DNA of 64,000 nt from Persicaria tinctoria (taxonomy: Eukaryota > Streptophyta > Magnoliopsida > Caryophyllales > Polygonaceae): positions 16,003,967 through 16,067,966 of the forward strand of contig JBANSL010000004.1 in the NCBI GenBank assembly GCA_037127255.1. The letters run 5' to 3'. Below the pieces are notes generated by a model. That model was given only the letters and a program-made list of their open reading frames with translations. It did no database searches and was not told where the DNA came from. How positions within the stretch are numbered: position 1 is the stretch's first letter; each line of letters opens with the position of its first letter. Below, one piece after another: positions 1 to 10,220 of this stretch. A program made the translations under genes and the position numbers.

Positions 1-2762
1 ACTAAATGATGCGCAGTTTTTTCCAAAAATTGTGGGGCTCTCGACCATTAACGATTAATGGAACAATTCCCCTTTTTTGTGGGAGTATAGAATACACCAA
101 TAATTGTGAGTTACGTACACTTTCGTGTATCTATGTTTTCAGAAAGTCTAAAGTTTCGTAGTCAATCCTAGCTACTACAAAGCTGTTTGCTGTGTCAAAG
201 TACCAGTTTATAGCTTTTCTCATTAATTGAGAGAAACTCACATAATCCATCGGTTCAACAAAAGTATTAATTAAAATAAATAAGATTTTATATAGTTTTT
301 AACTTTTAAAATAACAAGCACAATACTAAAAATATCGTCTATTTCTGATCGGATTGAGTATAATATAACCATTTCGGATTGGCTCACCGAAAAGGATTTG
401 TGGGTAGTACTAATAGATCCCCAGTTCGAACTCGGATATGTCCGCTCTTTATTTACCAACTCAAGAATTGAGTATAACTAGTTCTTTTCCCGAACCTTGT
501 TCGGATTTTTTCATAATATTTTTAGTCGAGTTTGACGTATTAAACAAAATATTCGAAACGTCAATTTTCTACTAACATATTGCCCATGATGATGTTCTTC
601 GAAATTTTCTTTTCTTGAGATGATCGATACTTCAAATTTGACAAAGAATGGTAAATCAGTCGATTTCACGTTTCTCCGTACATCAGTCCTAATTGAAGGC
701 AAAGAAAAGAAACCTTATAGTTTTTTGTTTAAGAAAATTAAGTTTGGATCATCTTACGATACTTTATCTATTACATAGATCATGTCACACCTTTTAAATT
801 GGTCAAAATTATAAACCGATTTGATAAAGATATCTTAAGTTGAAATGTATAAACCCTATATAGCTAAAGAATAAATTAAAAAAAAAATGATATTTAGTGT
901 GTGTTTTTTATAATGTCTTAGACTTTTAATTAGAAAGAGATACTCTATGTTTAAGTATGAACCCTAAGAGGCCAAAATATTTTAAAAAAAAAACATTATA
1001 CCTCTCAAATTAGTGTAAATTATAAATCAATTTCAATACGACCCACTTTAAAAATTAATTTTAAATTCATTTCTATATTTGAAATATTAAATACTTAGAT
1101 GCATTTCATCGAACCCCTCATGGACAATGATTAAACCCATCAAGTCATAATTTATAACCTTCTATTTTACTTGAATAGCACCAATATCTTTTGATAAATT
1201 TGATCAATAATTTATAATATTCATTTTCACAAATTTCATCAATGGAGTAAACAATTTATGCATTGCTATCTAAATATTTTGCCTAAAAAATATTCCAACG
1301 AAAATATCTTGAAACCCTTATCAAAGCTCTAGGCATAAATATATGATAGATTTTTCATTATATTTATCGACCAAGTATGGCACACAATGCAAAATACTTG
1401 CTCCACGTTATTTTTTTTTACTAACATGCTATTTTGTCTATTCTCCTCAACATGCTGTTATTTGAAGTTTTCAGTTGTCGTGAAGAAGTCTTTTTATCGA
1501 GATGATTGATACCTCGAATTTGACAAAGAATAATAGATTGATTGTGATCACACTTCTTCTACTTATTCGCCCTATTAAAAGAAAAGTCTTATAATTCTTG
1601 TCATAATAAATTGAGTTCAGATCATCTATGATAGTTTCTATGTTATACACCGTGTTATACCTCTTAAGGTGTGTGTTATAAACTATTTAAAGACAATATT
1701 TACATTCATCGAAGTCCAATGACACTATCACATTCAAATGAATATATTTTTATTTCACTTATTTTCACTACTGTGTTGTATTTTATGACACCCTTGTGAA
1801 ATTTTCTGCAAACATTTTTAAGTGTGTTATTAATCTAATTGTGATCATGATTATTTTCATAGTAAGGCTATAAAACACCAACAAAACTGAAAAATTCATA
1901 GAAAGTGGAATGAATATAACCGAATGTTGAAATTATAAAACTTTAAACCACAACTACCTAAATAGAAATCCATACCACAAATTGCAATACTAAGATAGAA
2001 ATCTAAATTATAATTGAATGTACAAAACTTTAAAACAAAACTAAAATTGAGCTATAGAACTTAAAGAAACCAAAAAGATTTGTACAATGACTACTCTTCT
2101 TCAAACTTGATGTAGATTTTCTTCTTCTTTGTTAACCCATGTGTATCAATAAACTCATCTTATTACTTGTCCCTTGAAGAATCTGGAACAACAACATATA
2201 AAGGAACCCAGAACAGAACCATATGAGTCTCAAGAAAAAGGATAAGAATATGACCAAAATATCTCAATCATGTAAACTTAAATCAACAACAGGACCATGT
2301 GAATCACAAGAAAAAACTTGAAAGTAATTATTGAACAACCTCTTTCTTGATCTTCTAATGTACTATCAAGGCCATAAAAAATCAATATCACCCAAAAAAG
2401 GCTATAAACAAAAGTCTTCAATATCATGGATTAAAAATGCAAAAACTAAATTGTAGCCAAGTTTAAAAAAACAAAAATTTATCATTTTCAAGAAATTTAA
2501 AGTGCACATACAACACATTTAGGTCCTAAACCCAAATTCCTAATCAATAATTTAACATGTTAGAAAAATGTGGAACAAATAATTCCAAGGGAACGAATAA
2601 GAGACAATTCAATCCTACTTATTTGCCCCCTTTTTTACTAACATCAATGCATTCTACTTTAAGGAATTCATCTAAAAAAATCAACAATTCAAGTATCTTT
2701 AGCTTAGAATGGGGGCAAATTCCTTAACCCTAAGTAATAATGTTTGATACAATCTAAATATC
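1..2762. other. AT-rich non-coding DNA, no gene recognised
   Basis: No open frame here resembles a protein I know. The sequence is AT-rich with many short A and T runs. A diverged direct repeat is visible: about 595-800 and about 1485-1690 share a motif reading roughly GATGATTGATAC-TCGAATTTGACAAAGAAT followed by a similar GATCATCT region. This could be the decayed inside of an old transposon, or the large intron or promoter of the transporter whose last exon starts at 4554. Confidence 0.5.
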
Positions 2763-2800
2763 AATCAGGGTATGAACTATGAATCAGGGTATGAACTATG
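2763..2800. repeat. 19-bp perfect tandem duplication
   Basis: AATCAGGGTATGAACTATG occurs twice back to back (2763-2781 and 2782-2800). It is a simple replication-slippage type duplication in non-coding DNA. Confidence 0.9.
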
Positions 2801-3184
2801 AAGAAAAATATTAAACCACATTATATTTGATATGCATACTTACAAGTTAAAAGTGCAGCACCACACATGTTACCCGAGACACTAAAATGAATCTCAATCA
2901 ACTTCCCTGGTCTGCGCAACAATATAGTATTAGAGTTAGACCACATAGTTTAATACATCATTTCCCAAAAACAACATCGAGATAAAGATTGAGCTGCACT
3001 TTCCTTTCCTGATAGTGGAACATCTAAAATCCTTATGAAAAATAGTAGAACATAAAGCCGAGGATGATGTTACAGTCGGAAACTCAACAATGTTCTGTTT
3101 AGGTTATAGGAATTCTCATATAATGAAATTGGGATAAAATATAACATTTACAGAGTGGAGTCGATCTAGTGGTGATTTCCTAAG

Positions 3185-4310
3185 AGGGATAAAATGTAAC
3201 ATTGCAGCCAAAAATCGCATATAAAGAGGGCAATAAATCCGATTTAGTTGTGAATTCCCTACTAAATCAGTCCACTCTGTAATTTGGCTAAAACTTAGAA
3301 AAAATAACTGGAGTTCAGAGTCATACAAGTTTGATGAAGTGTTTACTGAAACAGCTTCTCAAAAGCGTGTCTATCAAGTGGTACCTAAACCTGTAGTTGA
3401 GGTAAGTTCCAAACTTCTAATGAATAATGAATCCCATTAAAAAAATAGTAATGGTTTTCTAAGCTCAATGTGTTCACATTGTTGTCTTTATTTTTCCCTT
3501 CCTACAACGCCCGATGTTATCGGAAACTGTCTCCTAGATAAGTACCTTTCTTGAAAGCAAGCACTAAAAGTTCTAGAAATGGGCAAACACCGCTTATAAG
3601 GAGAACTGCCCAAACACCGCGAAATCAAATCGGAAAAATGGGATTTTGCCATCTTTTCTCTTCACGTTTAAGAAATTTGGCTGAAATATGTAACATTGCA
3701 GCCAAAAATCGCATATAAAGAGGGCAAAAATTGCAGCCAAATTGTAGGCTAAAATCACACAGAATGAGGGCAAAAATCGCAGCCAAAAAATCGCACATAA
3801 AGAGGGCAAAATCGCAACCAAATTTTAGCCAAAAATCACACACAAATTTCAGTTATTCTAGGGCACACATATTTCTCGGATTTCACCCAACAATTCAAAG
3901 CCAAAAATCGCACAAACCCTAGTACAACCCAAAAATCGCACAGCCCTAACCCTAAATTTCCAAATCGGCGTACCTGTACTGGCGAGGAAAGGAAGAGGAT
4001 CAAAGAAAGAGGATGGAAGAAGGGGAGAAGAGAAAAGCATACCTGTACTGGCGAGAGCGAACGGAGGGAGCAACCAGAAGAACATTTGAAATGAAAGAAC
4101 GAACAACATCGAACTGGAAGAAAGGCATGAGGGTAAAACGTGACTCAAAAGAACGGTTTTTAATTTTGGTGAAAGAGAACGTGGGTTTCTTACTTTGAGA
4201 GATGAGAGATGGGAGCAGTTCTTGCAGGGAGAACGTGGGGAGAGAAGTTGAAAGTTTTTGTTTTTAATTTTGTTCAAAGAGGACATGTGGCTCATTCTTT
4301 TACAAAGAGT
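3185..4310. repeat. Interspersed GCAGCCAAAAATCGCA repeats and UTR-like GA-rich stretch
   Basis: The phrase GCAGCCAAAAATCGCA followed by TATAAAGAGGGCA recurs near 3204, 3693 and 3780 with small changes. Further right, TACCTGTACTGGCGAG occurs at about 3971 and 4040. On the minus strand this reads as two splice-donor-like CAG|GTA sites after pyrimidine-rich sequence, as in a 5' untranslated exon. No long protein frame fits. It may be the 5' end of a broken minus-strand gene or a non-autonomous element; I could not find its ends. Confidence 0.35.
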
Positions 4311-4553
4311 CTGCTTCTAAAATAATAAGTATAAGGGGTGGATATTTATTATTTTATAAATATTTTTTATGCACTCTTTTGTGTTAAAAACTAAATAAAA
4401 TATTAACTTTTAAAAAAAATTTTTAAAACAATTTGAATTTATAAAAACAAACATAAACAAATTTAACCTTTTATATAATTTTTATCATTCTAAAAAAACA
4501 TACTAAAACTTGGATTTTTATTGATTTATTGATAATTAAATATATAATGGCAG

Positions 4554-5933
4554 GCTTTCTCAAATACGGGAGCAATGGTGCCGTGCGTGATGAACTTCCC
4601 GGAGTCTCGGGGTGTCATCTTAGGCGTACTCAAGGGGTTCGTCGGCCTCAGCAGCGCCATCATAACCCAACTCTACCACGCCGTCTTCGACACAAACCCG
4701 AGGGCCCTCATCCTCTTCATCGCCTTTCTCCCCGCCGCCGTCACCTTCGTGTTCATCGGCACCATCCGCATCGCCAAGGGCTCCATCTCCACCGGCGGCA
4801 AGGACGGCAAGGTCTTCTACCAGCTTCTTTACATGTCTCTCGGCCTCGCCGGCTTCATCCTCGCCATGATCATCTTCCAGGCGCGCTTCACCTTCTCCCA
4901 ACGCGGCTACATTGGTAGCGCTGTCGGCGTCGTCCTCCTCCTCTGCCTCCCTCTCTACTCCGTCTATAAACAAGAGCTCATCTTGTGGAACAAGAAACAA
5001 TCCGAACCCGAATTAACCGATGCAATTGATAATTCTCGGATCAGTGTAGTAGTATCCGGATCCGAAGCCCCTGAGATACCATCGCGCGAGGTCGATAAAT
5101 GGAACGAGAACGTGTTCCGGCCACCCGAAAGAGGGGAAGACCACACCATCCTGCAGGCGCTGTTCAGCGTCGACATGATCATCCTCTTCCTGGTCACAAT
5201 CTGCGGGATGGGGGGAAATTTGACCGCCATAGACAACCTCGGCCAGATCGGGACATCGCTCGGGTACCCGGCCAAGAGCATATCGACATTCGTGTCGTTG
5301 GTTAGCATCTGGAACTACCTCGGGCGGGTGGCGTCGGGTTACATATCGGAGTACCTATTGAGCAACTACAAGCTGCCGAGGCCTCTGATGGTCACCTTCG
5401 TGACGTTCCTGTCGTGCGTGGGACACCTTCTGATCGCGTTCGGGGTGACGGACGGGCTCTACGCGGCGTCGGTGATCATCGGGTTTTGCTACGGGGCGTA
5501 CTGGCCGCTCTCGCTGGCGATTATATCGGAGATATTCGGGCTGAAGTACTACTCGACGCTGTTCAACTTCGGGCCGCTGGCGAGCCCGCTGGGAGTGTAC
5601 ATACTTAACGTGAGAGTGACGGGGGATCTGTACGACAGGGAGGCGTTGAGGCAGCTGGCGGCCAAGGGGCTGCAGAGGAAGGAGGGCGAGGAGTTGAATT
5701 GCGTCGGGGTTCAGTGCTTTAAGCCGGCGTTTCTGATAATAATGGCCGTGACGGCGACGTCGGTGTTTGTGTCGCTGATTCTGATCGCCAGGACGAGGAG
5801 CTTCTACAAGGGAGACATTTATCAGAGGTTCAGGAAGGGTTCTATGGATAAGACGAGGCAGATGGTGGGGGAGGCCAATGGCAATGGCAATGCCAATGGC
5901 GGTGTGGTCGTTGAGGGGCCGGTGAAGCCGTGA
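4554..5933 (+). CDS. Terminal exon of nodulin-like / NFD4-type major facilitator protein (5' part not in window)
   Basis: The frame encodes about 459 residues and resembles the nodulin-like plus MFS family of plant membrane proteins (12 membrane helices, roughly 550-600 residues). It opens inside the conserved core: the family's AFSNTGAMVPCVMNFPESRG signature is read from 4554, immediately after TATAATGGCAG, a good splice acceptor in phase with the downstream ATG at 4575. I therefore treat 4554 as an exon start, not 4575 as a true initiation codon. Hydrophobic segments follow (LILFIAFLPAAVTFVF, LLYMSLGLAGFILAMIIF), then a soluble loop (about residues 140-200) and the C-terminal MFS half with GMGGNLTAIDNLGQIG, NYLGRVASGY and FNFGPLASPLG. 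The first roughly 130 residues (about 4 helices) are absent from the 4.5 kb upstream. The exon is GC-rich beside AT-rich flanks. Substrate is unknown; relatives act as organelle or vacuole transporters. Either a long intron precedes it or the gene is 5'-truncated. Confidence 0.85.
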   Translation, partial: AFSNTGAMVPCVMNFPESRGVILGVLKGFVGLSSAIITQLYHAVFDTNPRALILFIAFLPAAVTFVFIGTIRIAKGSISTGGKDGKVFYQLLYMSLGLAGFILAMIIFQARFTFSQRGYIGSAVGVVLLLCLPLYSVYKQELILWNKKQSEPELTDAIDNSRISVVVSGSEAPEIPSREVDKWNENVFRPPERGEDHTILQALFSVDMIILFLVTICGMGGNLTAIDNLGQIGTSLGYPAKSISTFVSLVSIWNYLGRVASGYISEYLLSNYKLPRPLMVTFVTFLSCVGHLLIAFGVTDGLYAASVIIGFCYGAYWPLSLAIISEIFGLKYYSTLFNFGPLASPLGVYILNVRVTGDLYDREALRQLAAKGLQRKEGEELNCVGVQCFKPAFLIIMAVTATSVFVSLILIARTRSFYKGDIYQRFRKGSMDKTRQMVGEANGNGNANGGVVVEGPVKP

Positions 5934-6190
5934 AGGGGGTCCACCTTCAATTCCCCAATCCGATGGGAAGTCAGAGGAATGAAATCAATTACTCCATATT
6001 AATGGTGATAAGATCAATCTTTGTTTTTTATCAGAAAAAAAAAATCATGTTTGACTGTTTGTGGATTAATCTTTGTTTATTGAGTAGGTTTAGTAGTTAC
6101 TGTCAAACACGTTATGTAGTACACCAAGGACCAGCTATCCATTTATCAAAAACCCAAATTGTAAGTGGATATCTCATCTTGTACTTTTTA
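5934..6190. other. 3' flank of the transporter exon and MULE target site
   Basis: Short stretch after the stop codon, probably 3' UTR. The last nine bases (6182-6190, TACTTTTTA) match the nine bases after the MULE at 13747-13755 (TACTTTTTT) in eight of nine positions, so the MULE landed about 250 bp downstream of the coding end. Confidence 0.6.
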
Positions 6191-6607
6191 GAATTTTTTT
6201 TTGAAATAGTCAAAAATAAGAAAAATATTAGGGAACTAGCCAAGATCCGAAAGAAATTAGGGAATTAGTCAAAATAGGGTAAAGTCGTTGTTACAAACAG
6301 CGACTTTACCTAGGGTTTTTAAAAAAAATATTAAAAAATGTAAGTCACTTACATGTATTTCGGTTTTTTTTTTAAGTTTTGGGTTTAAATTCATTAAAAT
6401 TCATAGAAATGAAAAAAAAAATGTTTTTAAGGAATTTTTTTTTTTTTAAATTTCTGGCATTAAAAACAGAAAACGAAAAAAAAAAAACCTAGAGTCGCTG
6501 TTACAAACAGCGACTCTAGGGTCAGTCAACGCGAATCTTTGGGCCTGGGGAATCTCTGGGCCTGGAATGTCTGAGCCTACCCGGTGAGTCGCTGTTCAGC
6601 GACTCAC
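6191..6607 (+). repeat. Left TIR of the first MULE with hairpin motifs
   Basis: Inverted copy of 13322-13746. It contains self-complementary units of the form GTCGCTGTT...AACAGCGAC: about 6283-6312, about 6493-6522, and a shortened form near 6586-6607 (GAGTCGCTGTTCAGCGACTC). Poly-A/T runs separate the units. Such units could fold as hairpins or bind transposase; this is inference. Confidence 0.88.
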
Positions 6608-7766
6608 CCTTCTCCTCCCTCAATCGTCGTAACCTCCCCCCTCTATTTAACCTACCGCCATGGAAGTCTCGGACACAACCACAAAGCGAACGAAGAGGAA
6701 GGCCGATCCTCCCGCAAAAAAAAACCCACCATTTCTATCTTTTAATTAGCGTCTCTAATCACCCCTACTATCACAATATCTCGACAGCAACCACAAATCG
6801 ATCGGAAAGGGCTTCGAAAAACCGCCGACAGTTCGTTGGTGCGCCAACCATCCATCCTGCCCGACCAAGACGCTGCTGCTCAGAGAGAGGCCCCACAACA
6901 ACCCTCTATACCCGACAGAAAGGTTAGATCCGAAATCTTTATCCTTTGTCTTGTTTAATGGAATTTTGTTATATATATAGTTTTGATTCCTAAATGAAAA
7001 CGAAAGGCAATAACTTGATGACTATATGTTGAACATGCCATTCTTGCCTCCGATTAGTCGACTGTTGGTTGTAAAAAGGCCCCACAGCAGCCCTATATTC
7101 CCGGCAAAACGGTCAGTTACAAAATCTTCGCCCTCTATTTTGGTCATTTTAATTGGTATATGGGAATTCTTTAAATTGTTAATTGGAACATGAAAAAAAT
7201 TAGGCAATAATTTATTAAATTATATATTGTGCGGAAGTTAGCAAAATTTGAGAAGTTTTTATATTCATTCTTCAAGAAGTTAGAAAATTTGGGAAGTTAT
7301 GTATGTATTGAAGTTATTTATTGATTGTAGATGTTAGATATGCATCATTTTTTCTTCATATATTGAATTGTGAAAATGTTAGAATTTTGTGATGTTTACG
7401 ATGGTTATAAGATATAATAGAAATCTAAAGTGAAGGTTATAGTAGATCTATGATTAGTATACTAAAAGGGGACAAAAATTATATATGGTTCGAATACTTA
7501 GGAAACTAAATTTATATCAAAATGTGGGTATGTAAATACCAAAAAATAGGAAGTTTTGGTAATTTCAATAAAATTAGGAAAATTTGTAAGTACATTAAAG
7601 AGATAGTGGACGTGAATAATTACATGAATAATTATTTATCTAGTACATTTGTACACAACAAATTAGATAAATTTGGTTATTATAAAAAAATTAGGGAAAT
7701 TTATAAGTATAAACAAAATTAGGGAATAATTACATGCATTATTAACAAGAAATAATACATGTAGAT

Positions 7767-9919
7767 ATGGACAACAACGGACAATATCTACCGTACGTCG
7801 GTACAGGGGGATTCACCGGTCTCTTGGCCGGCGTTGAACATGGGAATCAAACTAGCACACCTCCTTCAACTATGACGGAGTCTGAGCTCGATGAAGATGT
7901 TCGAGCTGATGCATTTGGGATAGACCATGAAGACGATTTGGATCAAGAAGAGGAGGGCACTGTCGATCCGGAGAGTGAAGATGTCGAACTGACAAGGGAG
8001 AAGGCTAGGGAGATTATCATGAAAGTAGCTGGGGGTATAACTCCAACTTGGAATGATGTGCAGGACCCCATGGCCCGAGAGCTGGACACATGGACAACAT
8101 GGGACCCGTCAACCACTTTCAAGTGCGGAATGGAATTCGAGAAGGGGTTGTTCTTCAACAGTATAGAAGAACTGGTATACCAGATGAAAGTGTATTCTAT
8201 ATCCAACAAAAAATCATTTCGTGTTGTGAAGCACAACACTGAGAGGTATGCATCAGTATGTAGTCGAGCTGCTTCAAGTGGATGTACATGGAAACTGACG
8301 GCGAAGCATGTTGCTGCTGGCCTTGGGTTATGGACGATAGTAACATACACATGTCCTCACGATGATACATGCACGGAGGATGTGATGGCTATGGATAATC
8401 GCATTATCACTGCGGAGTTCATCTGCCGTGAGATTATCCCACTCATTCGTGCCGACAGAACACTGCGGTCAAATGTCATCATCGAGATCATCAACTTGAA
8501 GTACGATGTGTTGGTATCGTACTTCAGGGCATGGGATGGAAAGCAGCGTGCAATCGCAAAAATTTATGGGGATTGGGATCAATCATATGCCGACTTGCCA
8601 AGTTTGTTGGAAGCGATAGTAATTAGCAACCCTGGGTCAGTATATGAGCTGTCAGCAATACCAGAGGAAACTGGGTCGTTCCGCGTATTCCACCGTGTTT
8701 TCTGGGCATTCGGATCGGCAATTACCGGGTTCAATCACTACAGACCACTGATCTCCATCGACGGTACCCACCTGTATGGGAAGTACAGAGGAGTGTTGTT
8801 GATGGCAATGTCAGTTGATGCTGACAACCGCATATTCCCTTTGGCCTATGCAATTGTCAAGAGTGAGAACACTTCAAGTTGGCCGTGGTTCATGCAGCTA
8901 CTCCGCGAACGAGTGACGCAGCGGACTGGGCTTTGTGTTATTTCTGATCGCCATCGGGGAATCCTCAGAGCGATGCAACATCCTCATTGGATGCCACCTC
9001 ATGCCCACCATAGATTCTGCATCCGACATCTTGCATCGAATGTGAACACCACGTTAAAAAATCGGCCCCTAAAGGCTCTCCTAAAAATGCTGCGTATGTC
9101 AAGGAACAAGAAGAATTCGATCAGGCGATGTTGGCCATCCAAAGATGTGATGAGAATGCCTACAACTACCTTCGTGAAATTCCACCTGAGAAGTGGGCTC
9201 TCGCATGGGATGGAGGGTTCAAATATGGTATTATGACCACGAACACGTCGGAGTCTTTCAATGGGGTCATGAAGGGTGCAAGATTCTTGCCCATCAAAGC
9301 GCTGGTGGAGGCTAGCTTCTACAAATCAAACAACTACTTTGTCTCTCGGTTTGGTCAGGGACAGTCACGCATAGCAGAAGGGCATGACTACACGGATGCA
9401 CTGGAGAAGGCACTCGGGAAGAAGTTCAAGTTGATTCCGATGATGCAGGTGACCCCTTTTAGCGTGCAAGGGAACTTGTTCGAGGTTGCTGTATTCGCCC
9501 CCATGGGACACGTTAGAACTGTTCAAAGAAAGTTTACTGTTAACCTTGAGGAGAGGACTTGCACTTGTCAGAGGTGGCATCTTTACCATATTTCGTGCTC
9601 CCATGTCCTCGCTGTGTGTCGTGGTAGGGGCTTGCCGTTCTTGCAATATGTGTCCCCCTGGTTTAGTTCTGAGGCTCAGGTGGAGACATACAGAGCACAT
9701 TTCAGACCACTTGGTGATGAGCAATACTGGCCTCCATTGACTTATCCTGTGCTCATTCCAGATGACAGGCGAAAGAGAGAAACAGGGAGACCACGGTCAG
9801 GACGTAATCATAACGAGATGGATGAGCCTGTCCCATCACGAGTTCGTTGTCGGTTATGCAATCAGGAGGGGCACAACATGCGCACTTGTCGAACTCGCGC
9901 CGGTTCATCGGGGTCGTAG
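7767..9919 (+). pseudogene. MULE transposase (MURA type), one frameshift
   Basis: The enzyme would cut and join element ends using a DDE nuclease core. The first frame (ATG at 7767) has an acidic N-terminus, then a Mutator DNA-binding/WRKY-GCM1-like zinc region (VCSRAASSGCTWKL ... CPHDD), then the MULE catalytic domain: SIDGTHLYGKYRG (first Asp), VISDRHRG (second Asp), and after the frame change NTSESFNGVMKG (likely catalytic Glu). The C-terminus has a SWIM zinc finger (CTCQRW...CSHVLAVC) and a CCHC knuckle (CRLCNQEGHNMRTC). The frame changes within a short A run near 9085-9091: adding one A there would join the two halves, and the second frame runs to 9919. Without the shift this would be about 717 residues, normal for the family. 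The break may be real or a homopolymer base-call error. The PMD gene follows 300 bp downstream on the same strand. Confidence 0.92.
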
Positions 9920-10220
9920 GTCTTTATGCTTCTTGTTTTGGGGTAGTTTGTAGTTTGTAGTTTCAGACGACATTGTTCATGAGGCGGTTGTGGCTTATGT
10001 ATTATGTAGGGGAACTTGTTGTTTATGTGACGGATTATTCTGTATTGATGGTTTATGTATTATGAACTGATGGTTTATGTGTTATGTATTTATGGTTTAT
10101 GTGTTCTGTATTAATGGCTTATGTGTTATGTATTCATGGTTTCTGTGTTCCGTATTTGTTTGTTATGTGTTCTCTCTGTTTGACGAGATAATTCATGCAT
10201 CCCCATGTAGATCAGTCATC

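Noticed and set aside
3858..4295. 145-residue minus-strand frame upstream of the transporter
   Set aside because: Its composition is that of pyrimidine-rich UTR (Ser/Leu/Pro), with no family resemblance and splice-donor-like sites inside.
4529..5000. Other-frame and antisense ORFs over the transporter exon
   Set aside because: GC-rich coding DNA leaves shadow frames open; only the frame through 4575 shows transporter motifs.
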